Shown piece after piece: positions 36,978 through 41,813 of a stretch of 41,813 nucleotides of DNA. Below the pieces are notes generated by a model. That model did not search any database. It saw only the letters and a list, made by a program, of their open reading frames with translations, and was not told the DNA's origin. The stretch's first letter is position 1. The number at the start of each line of letters is the position of its first letter. This DNA is from Rhodospirillales bacterium (GTDB lineage: Bacteria > Pseudomonadota > Alphaproteobacteria > BOG-932 > Roseiterribacteraceae): positions 1-41,813 of the forward strand of contig JAQGIF010000203.1 of NCBI GenBank assembly GCA_028291345.1, in the 5' to 3' direction. A program made the translations under genes and the position numbers.

Positions 36978-37487
36978 CGGTTGAATTTTTAGCTATACTT
37001 GAGGAAATGGCGATGGGGTGCCTCCGTTCCGTGTCGGATGAAAAGCCGATCGAACGCTAGCGGACCCGATCCTCCTAGGACCAGGGCGACAAGCCCGCGA
37101 TGTGGAGGAGATCCGTCTCGCATGCTGGCTGTCCGAAAACGGGTGCCGTCAGTGGCCCATCCCTTGTAATTTGATCGAGCTGAAACTGTCCGGAAGGTGA
37201 ACGGTGAAGATGCGACAAGCAGAACGATAAAGCATCGGAACGCTCGCAAGCGGGATGAACCCGCCCACAAGGACAGCGCCCGAGCTGGGACGAGATCATC
37301 CCGTCGATCAATTTGAAGTGGTACGGTGGCTAGCGCCGGCGCCGCGCTCGTAACCACGAAGCTTTGCGCGAGAGACGAGATGCGCCGGTGTGAGGCCGCC
37401 GGCCGACACTACCGCGACGGGTGAGGCAGCGGGAATAGTCTCGGCCATAGGATCAAAAAGGCTCTTGGTGACCGCGCGACGCCCGCA
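36978..37487. other. 510-bp stretch with no convincing gene
   Basis: Several frames are open by chance on the minus strand (36989-37357 and 37075-37311), but none has a ribosome-binding site before its start, and the frames compete. A hairpin GCGGG-ATGAA-CCCGC lies at 37250-37264. The segment separates core metabolism from the accessory right end and may be decayed or regulatory DNA. I recognise no family. Confidence 0.4.
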
Positions 37488-37865
37488 TTACCTAACAGCG
37501 CCTAGCGCTACCGACTGCGAAGGTTTCTGCGATTGGAGGGGCGTGGCGGCTCTGCCGGCGGTTGCAGAGTGGCCGGTCGACAGGCGCGCGATGAAGTCAC
37601 GATCTGGATGGTCGTCGACCACGACGGTGCCCGACCGCGTCAGCGAGAAGGACGGGTTCTCAAACCGTGCAAGGAAATCCCGCGCGCCGTCGCTCCTTAA
37701 GGTGGTGGTGCCGGGCTGCGCTGACAAAATATTGGGAGTCTCGATCCGCGCGATCCAGGCTTGGGCCGGGTTCTCGGAGGCGGGATCCGCATAGACGCTG
37801 GCGGGAGCGGCGATTACGATCAGGGCGGTTGCGAGAAGGCCGGGGAAAATAGTTTTGCGTGCCAT
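37488..37865 (-). CDS. Small secreted protein with three 27-residue repeats, function unknown
   Basis: The 125-residue protein has a signal peptide (hydrophobic 8-22, cleavage near VYA-DP at 26/27). The mature part consists of three units with a period of exactly 27 residues, anchored by Trp37, Phe64 and Phe91, each followed by [IL]AR[IFL]. Units 1 and 2 share E-[TN]-P at the same offset and units 1 to 2 end with GT[TV][TV][LV]. A TTGGAG-type ribosome-binding site (GGAG) precedes the ATG by nine bases. It is divergent from a TetR gene and downstream of two matching operators. No known family is recognised. Confidence 0.7.
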   Translation of the reverse strand: MARKTIFPGLLATALIVIAAPASVYADPASENPAQAWIARIETPNILSAQPGTTTLRSDGARDFLARFENPSFSLTRSGTVVVDDHPDRDFIARLSTGHSATAGRAATPLQSQKPSQSVALGAVR

Positions 37866-37916
37866 GAGTTATCTCCAATGGGATGAACCGGTCGCGCTGC
37901 GCGAAAGTGCGTTTTC

Positions 37917-37952
37917 ATGACGACCGTCATGAATAGAAATGACGATCGTCAT
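37917..37952. promoter_or_regulatory. Paired TetR operators, centres 22 bp apart
   Basis: ATGACGACCGTCAT (37917-37930) and the perfect palindrome ATGACGATCGTCAT (37939-37952) lie 52 and 74 bp upstream of the secreted-protein start. The centres are 22 bp apart, about two DNA turns, so two repressor dimers would sit on one face. The same sequence recurs at 38047-38060. Confidence 0.7.
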
Positions 37953-38046
37953 ACTTGTTTCAAGACCCGTCTGCGAAACTTTGGCTTGTCGGAGTCGCCG
38001 CCCGGGGTTGCCAGCTTGGATTCTGCGGGCAAGCTACCAAATATAT

Positions 38047-38060
38047 CTGACGACCGTCAT
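38047..38060. promoter_or_regulatory. Third copy of the TetR operator, in front of the TetR gene
   Basis: CTGACGACCGTCAT matches the two upstream operators at all but one base and ends 14 bp before the TetR start, where bound repressor would block its own transcription. Autoregulation is inferred. Confidence 0.65.
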
Positions 38061-38074
38061 GAAAGAGCGGAAGC

Positions 38075-38671
38075 ATGCGACTTACCAAGGCCCAGCGGGC
38101 CGAAAATCACGATCGGATTGTGCGCGTTGCAGCCAAGCTTTTCCGTGAGAAGGGCGTGGACGGGGTAGGGATCGACGAGATCATGGTCGAGGCCTCCCTG
38201 ACTCATGGCGCATTCTATGGGCACTTCCCGTCGAAGACTGCGTTGATTGGCGAAGCAAGCGCTTACGCCATGGACGATTCAGGCTTGACGCGACTCGAAG
38301 ATGATACCCCGCCCGGCACACGAAAGAGCTTTCCCGAGCTTGCAAGGCGATATCTTTCGGTGGAGCATCGCGACGATCCCGGGCGAGGGTGTGCCATCGC
38401 GGCTCTGGCCGTCGATATCGGCCGCCAGGACGACGCTATGCAGGCGCTATTCGCCCAGAATCTTGAAGTGAGGTTAGGGGAGCTCGCCGAACGGTTGCCG
38501 GGCGACCGCGATGCGGCGCGCCACGACGCCATGCTGAAATATGCAACGATGGTCGGCGCTCTGGTGATGGCTCGCAGCGCCGGCAAGGGTGCGCTGTCGG
38601 AAGAAGTGCTCGACGTCGTTCGCGAGCGGCTTGAGGCCGAGCAGGCCGCAACAGAATCCGCGGTGGCCTGA
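38075..38671 (+). CDS. TetR/AcrR-family transcriptional regulator
   Basis: The 198-residue protein opens with a TetR DNA-binding domain (about residues 8-55). This contains the IVRVAAKLFREKGVDGVGIDEIM helices and the recognition segment SLTHGAFYGHFPSK. An all-helical ligand domain follows (about 60-185), which is Ala- and Leu-rich. The effector is unknown. Three copies of one palindrome in its divergent promoter region suggest autoregulation plus control of the repeat-bearing secreted protein. The molybdopterin hydroxylase gene downstream is on the same strand, 295 bp away, and could also be a target. Confidence 0.9.
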   Translation: MRLTKAQRAENHDRIVRVAAKLFREKGVDGVGIDEIMVEASLTHGAFYGHFPSKTALIGEASAYAMDDSGLTRLEDDTPPGTRKSFPELARRYLSVEHRDDPGRGCAIAALAVDIGRQDDAMQALFAQNLEVRLGELAERLPGDRDAARHDAMLKYATMVGALVMARSAGKGALSEEVLDVVRERLEAEQAATESAVA

Positions 38672-38966
38672 GTGTTGCGGCCGCAATCGTCGGCCTGTCC
38701 GCGCGAGAGCCCGAAGATCGTGCATGGAGAGGGTGCAAGACTCTTGAGCCTCTCGCGAAACTTTGCCGCGAGCACGCTCGGGCAATATCAGGGTTCTGAG
38801 GTAAAGCTCATGGTTGATGGCGCCATCGGTCGCAGCTTCGGCAAGCCAGCGATGCTGAACCCGATCAGGGCATAACGGTGTCATCGGTGAGTTGCCCCAA
38901 TAATATCAGTTACGCCGCCAGCGTTGATCGCGGCGGACGGCTTGAGCGACCATCGAGGGTTCGACT
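38672..38966. other. 295-bp gap between TetR and hydroxylase genes, no recognised gene
   Basis: A 67-codon plus-strand frame (38672-38875) and overlapping minus-strand frames exist, but none has a convincing ribosome-binding site or a recognisable family. The promoter of the hydroxylase gene presumably lies near 38900-38950. Confidence 0.4.
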
Positions 38967-41153
38967 ATGTCCGAGGCGACAAGACTACAGATAGCCACTA
39001 GGAATAAAACCAGGGGGCCGTCGCGGCGGGCGCTGTTGAAGGCGGCTGTCGCGGGAGGCGGCGTGCTTTTGCTGCCCTTTCATATGCCTTTCGGAAAGGC
39101 CGCTGGCACCGAGGCGGGAATCTTTGCCCCCAACGCATTTATCCGCGTGAACAACCAAGGCAAGATCACTCTTATCATGCCTCAGGTGGAAATGGGGCAG
39201 GGGGTTTATACAGCCGTCGCCATGATCCTGGCCGAAGAACTCGACGCCGCATTCGATAATGTGACCCTGGAGGCCGCGCCACCGAATGACGCGCTTTACG
39301 GCAATCCCACCTTCGGGATCCAGGTCACCGGCAATTCCAATTCCATCCGTGCCTTCTGGACTCCTTTGCGCAAGGCCGGCGCAGGCGCGCGGGCCATGCT
39401 CGTCCAAACAGCGGCACGGACCTGGAATGTCGATCCGGCGGCATGCCGCACAGAGAATGGCCAAGTGCTACACGATCCGAGCGGACGCAAGCTCTCCTAC
39501 GGTGCCCTGGTCGGCCCGGCCGCGGCGATGGCAGCACTCCCACCTAAGGACCCGCCGCTAAAGGCGGTCGCAGACTTCAAGTTGATCGGTAAACCGCTCA
39601 AGCGGCTGGATACTCCTGATAAGGTCAACGGTAAGGTGGTCTTCGGGATTGACGCCATGCCACCAGGCGTGAAGTTCGCTACCCTAGCTGCATGTCCAGT
39701 TTTCGGCGGCAGGGTCAAAAATGTCGATGACAGCGATGCCAAAGCCATTTCGGGCGTGCGCCAGGTCGTCGTGTTGGACGATCTGGTCGCCGTGGTTGGC
39801 GATCACATGTGGGCAGCCAAGCAGGGGCTCCGGGCGCTCCATATCGTCTGGAGCGAAGGGCCGAACGCAGAAATCTCGTCGGCTGACGTGTGGGAGCAAA
39901 TCCGGACCGCCAGCGCTAAGGAAGGTGCTGTAGCGAACGCCAAGGGCGACGCGGCAACGGCTCTGAGCGAAGGCGGCGCGATCGAAGCGGCCTATGAACT
40001 GCCCTTCCTGGCGCATGCGACGCTGGAGCCGTTGAACTGCACTGTGCATCTCACCGCCGATGCCTGCGAGATATGGGTGGGCTCACAAGTGCTGTCCCGG
40101 GCGCAGGCCATCGCGGCGAGGGCCAGCGGCCTGCCGCTGGATAAGGTCACTGTCCATAATCATCTCATCGGCGGTGGATTCGGCCGACGGCTTGAGGCGG
40201 ATTATGTCGAGACCTCTGTCCGCATCGCAAAGCACGTCGATGGTCCGGTCAAGGTAGTGTGGACCCGCGAGGAGGATATCCAGCACGATATTTACCGGCC
40301 GGTTTACCGCGACCGTTTGTCCGCGACCCTGTCCGACGGCAAGATCGTCGGCTGGAAGCACCGCATCACCGGCTCGTCGGTTTTGGCGCGCTGGCTGCCG
40401 CCGGCGTTCCAAAAGGGCATCGATATCGATGCCATCGATAGCGCGGCCGACATCCCTTACGACATTCCTCACCTTCGCGTGGAATATGTGCGCGATGAGC
40501 CACCAGCCGTGCCAACCGGCTTTTGGAGGGGCGTCGGCCCCAACAACAACATCTTCGCAATCGAAAGCTTTATCGATGAGCTGGCGAAAAAGGCGGGCAA
40601 AGACCCCGTCGCCTTCCGCCGCGACATGCTGGGAAAATCGCCGCGCCTCGCCGCCGCGGTCGATCTGGCGGCAAGCAAGGCAGGTTGGGGCAGTCCGTTG
40701 CCGGCCCGCACCGGTCGCGGTATCGCCGCGCAGACCTCGTTCGGCAGCTTTATCGCCACGGTTGCCGAAGTCGAGGTGGACGAGCACGGCGAGATCAGAG
40801 TTCGCCGCATCGTTTCGGCCGTCGATACGGGCATTATCGTCAATCCGGACACAGTAGTGGCGCAGCTGCAAGGCGGTCTCATCTTCGGGATGACGGCGGC
40901 ACTGTATGGCGAAATCACGATCGACAAGGGCCGGGTGCAGCAAAGCAATTTCCACGACTACCGTATGCTACGCATTGACCAGACACCGCTCATCGAAGTG
41001 GATCTGATCAAGAGTGGCGAGGCGCCCGGCGGCATCGGCGAGACCGGCACGACCGCCGCGCCACCGGCCATCTGCAACGCGATCTTCGCCGCGACGGGCG
41101 TCCGCCTGCGGCGCCTACCCATAGACCGCGGGCAACTGGCCATCTCCCTATAG
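38967..41153 (+). CDS. Tat-exported molybdopterin hydroxylase large subunit (isoquinoline 1-oxidoreductase beta type)
   Basis: The 728-residue protein belongs to the xanthine dehydrogenase/aldehyde oxidase superfamily, isoquinoline oxidoreductase-like branch, which hydroxylates N-heterocycles or oxidises aldehydes at a molybdenum-cytosine-dinucleotide centre. A twin-arginine signal (PSRRALLKAAVAGGG) is followed by a mature chain with the cofactor loops MPQVEMGQGVYTA, GGGFGRRLEADYVE and FWRGVGPNNN. The catalytic Glu692 is in GGIGETGTTAAPPA. The ATG at 38967 lies about eight bases from GAGGG. The usual small [2Fe-2S] subunit is not adjacent on either side. The substrate is unknown. Confidence 0.88.
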   Translation: MSEATRLQIATRNKTRGPSRRALLKAAVAGGGVLLLPFHMPFGKAAGTEAGIFAPNAFIRVNNQGKITLIMPQVEMGQGVYTAVAMILAEELDAAFDNVTLEAAPPNDALYGNPTFGIQVTGNSNSIRAFWTPLRKAGAGARAMLVQTAARTWNVDPAACRTENGQVLHDPSGRKLSYGALVGPAAAMAALPPKDPPLKAVADFKLIGKPLKRLDTPDKVNGKVVFGIDAMPPGVKFATLAACPVFGGRVKNVDDSDAKAISGVRQVVVLDDLVAVVGDHMWAAKQGLRALHIVWSEGPNAEISSADVWEQIRTASAKEGAVANAKGDAATALSEGGAIEAAYELPFLAHATLEPLNCTVHLTADACEIWVGSQVLSRAQAIAARASGLPLDKVTVHNHLIGGGFGRRLEADYVETSVRIAKHVDGPVKVVWTREEDIQHDIYRPVYRDRLSATLSDGKIVGWKHRITGSSVLARWLPPAFQKGIDIDAIDSAADIPYDIPHLRVEYVRDEPPAVPTGFWRGVGPNNNIFAIESFIDELAKKAGKDPVAFRRDMLGKSPRLAAAVDLAASKAGWGSPLPARTGRGIAAQTSFGSFIATVAEVEVDEHGEIRVRRIVSAVDTGIIVNPDTVVAQLQGGLIFGMTAALYGEITIDKGRVQQSNFHDYRMLRIDQTPLIEVDLIKSGEAPGGIGETGTTAAPPAICNAIFAATGVRLRRLPIDRGQLAISL

Positions 41154-41224
41154 CGGCTCCGTGCATCGGCATCGTGACTGCGAGCCGCCAACCGCTCCAT
41201 TTCAACAGCTTTAATCAGACACAC
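41154..41224 (-). pseudogene. Remnant of a small Ala/Arg-rich gene, truncated at the hydroxylase end
   Basis: Leftward, the frame reads AVEMERLAARSHDADARSRYREMA, split here to keep it short: EMERLAARSHD, then ADARSRYREMA. This looks like the helical core of short alphaproteobacterial hypothetical proteins of the 'YREMA' type. Its downstream end runs into the antisense of the hydroxylase gene, so the original C-terminus is lost or never existed. No usable start with a ribosome-binding site is visible. The family resemblance is from memory only. Confidence 0.3.
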
Positions 41225-41297
41225 TCGCTCGGTTAATGCCGCGCGAGGCTACCGGCATTCGGGCCGATTGGCTTGCTCGCCCCACGCCGGCCTTAAA

Positions 41298-41335
41298 ACG
41301 GAAAACCCCCCGCTACCCAAGCGGTGGGGCTTGAG
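41298..41335 (-). terminator. Leftward rho-independent terminator
   Basis: On the minus strand a GC-rich stem (GCCCCACCGCT / AGCGGGGGG, loop TGGGT, with a two-base bulge) is followed by TTTTCCGTTTT. This is a typical intrinsic terminator for transcription coming from the right. An alternative longer stem uses CCCCCGCT (41307-41314) with AGCGGGGG (41337-41344). Confidence 0.6.
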
Positions 41336-41813
41336 CAGCGGGGGAAGTCAGGACCTAGACCGCGAGGGATGAACTTACGGCCCAGTCGAATACTGGCGAC
41401 AGGTCGGGACTAAGGAAATTCCTCTCCTGTGGTACCGACGAATGGTCAGTGCCCGCAGCGCACGTTCTTCGTCCGCATGAAAGCCGCCGGATCGCCGTCT
41501 CATGGCCGGCCAGGTATTCGGCATCGCTGCTAGATCACTGCTTCCCGTTCTCCAATACCGCCGAGGCGTCCAGGCGGCCTCCTTACGGTATGGGAATAAA
41601 CTCACCGCGAAAGCGTTATCGATCGGGAAGTCTGGTCGCACATTGCAATTGGACGAACCGGGGCGGGGGCAGTGGAGGTGGAATAGGAGGTGGGAAAGGA
41701 TTATTGGAGCCGACGCGGCGAACAAGTCCGCATCACCGCAATCGAGGTGCTTGGATTTCGGCCCGTTCACTTTGTGGTCCTGACCGGCCCTTACAAAGGC
41801 GTCGGGGCAAAAG
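41336..41813. other. Window end with no intact gene recognised
   Basis: A minus-strand frame of 131 codons (41375-41770) and a plus-strand frame of 93 codons (41502-41783) overlap, and neither looks natural in composition. A strong AAGGAGG on the minus strand near 41582 is followed by no ATG, GTG or TTG in range, as in a decayed gene. A second minus-strand frame nearby reads SDAEYLAGHETAIRRL, interrupted upstream by a stop. Together with the leftward terminator at 41298-41335 this suggests a former leftward gene. Confidence 0.35.

Noticed and set aside
36989-37357. Possible transposase or insertion-sequence remnant
   Set aside because: I could find no terminal inverted repeats, target duplication or catalytic motif, so the idea is unsupported.
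38474-38884. Minus-strand frame across the end of the TetR gene and the following gap
   Set aside because: Mostly antisense to the TetR gene, with no ribosome-binding site or recognisable domain.
1-41813. CRISPR array, tRNA or rRNA genes, prophage
   Set aside because: No regularly spaced repeats, no tRNA cloverleaf with CCA-type end or rRNA sequence, and no phage structural or integrase genes were seen.

Overview
The window is a GC-rich chromosomal segment of an alphaproteobacterium, most likely a sphingomonad (Sphingomonadales). That placement is inferred from gene content and order only: lptF-lptG-surA-pdxA-rsmA opposite pepA-holC-ndk, purM-purN opposite a DUF2066 protein/AI-2E transporter/HdaA run, and ppk-ppx. 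An alphaproteobacterial-type LexA box (GAAC-N7-GAAC) at the left edge agrees. I see no rRNA, tRNA, CRISPR array, intact insertion sequence or prophage.

Left half (1-25095), core genes. A leftward operon makes envelope and housekeeping proteins: LptF and LptG (lipid A transport permease), SurA (outer-membrane chaperone), PdxA (vitamin B6), RsmA (16S rRNA dimethylase) and an unusual acyl-CoA synthetase. LptD, often found between lptG and surA in this class, is absent. Rightward from the shared promoter region come PepA, HolC and Ndk. A 48-codon gene resembling the small subunit IV of aa3-type cytochrome oxidase lies downstream on the opposite strand. Next are purM-purN (leftward) and DUF2066-AI-2E-hdaA (rightward), converging on sixA, then ppk-ppx, rnd, aspS and a SulP-STAS-cyclic nucleotide-binding fusion transporter.

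Middle (25096-36977), C1/C2 metabolism. A probably Tat-exported amidohydrolase diverges from the SulP gene across a 10-bp inverted repeat. A complete NAD-dependent, molybdenum-containing formate dehydrogenase operon follows, fdsG-fdsB-fdsA-fdhD-fdsD. Upstream of it are two LysR regulator genes joined by an ATGA overlap. The outer one diverges from a GlcG-like gene and malate synthase G (glcB). Formate oxidation and glyoxylate assimilation are therefore joined through a shared regulator pair.

Right end (36978-41813), accessory-looking. Gene density drops and two stretches of 500-660 bp hold no convincing gene. A small secreted protein with three 27-residue repeats diverges from a TetR regulator, and three near-identical ATGACGAYCGTCAT operators lie between them. 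Downstream is a Tat-exported molybdopterin hydroxylase large subunit of the isoquinoline oxidoreductase type, without its [2Fe-2S] partner in the window. The far right carries a decayed small gene and a strong leftward terminator.
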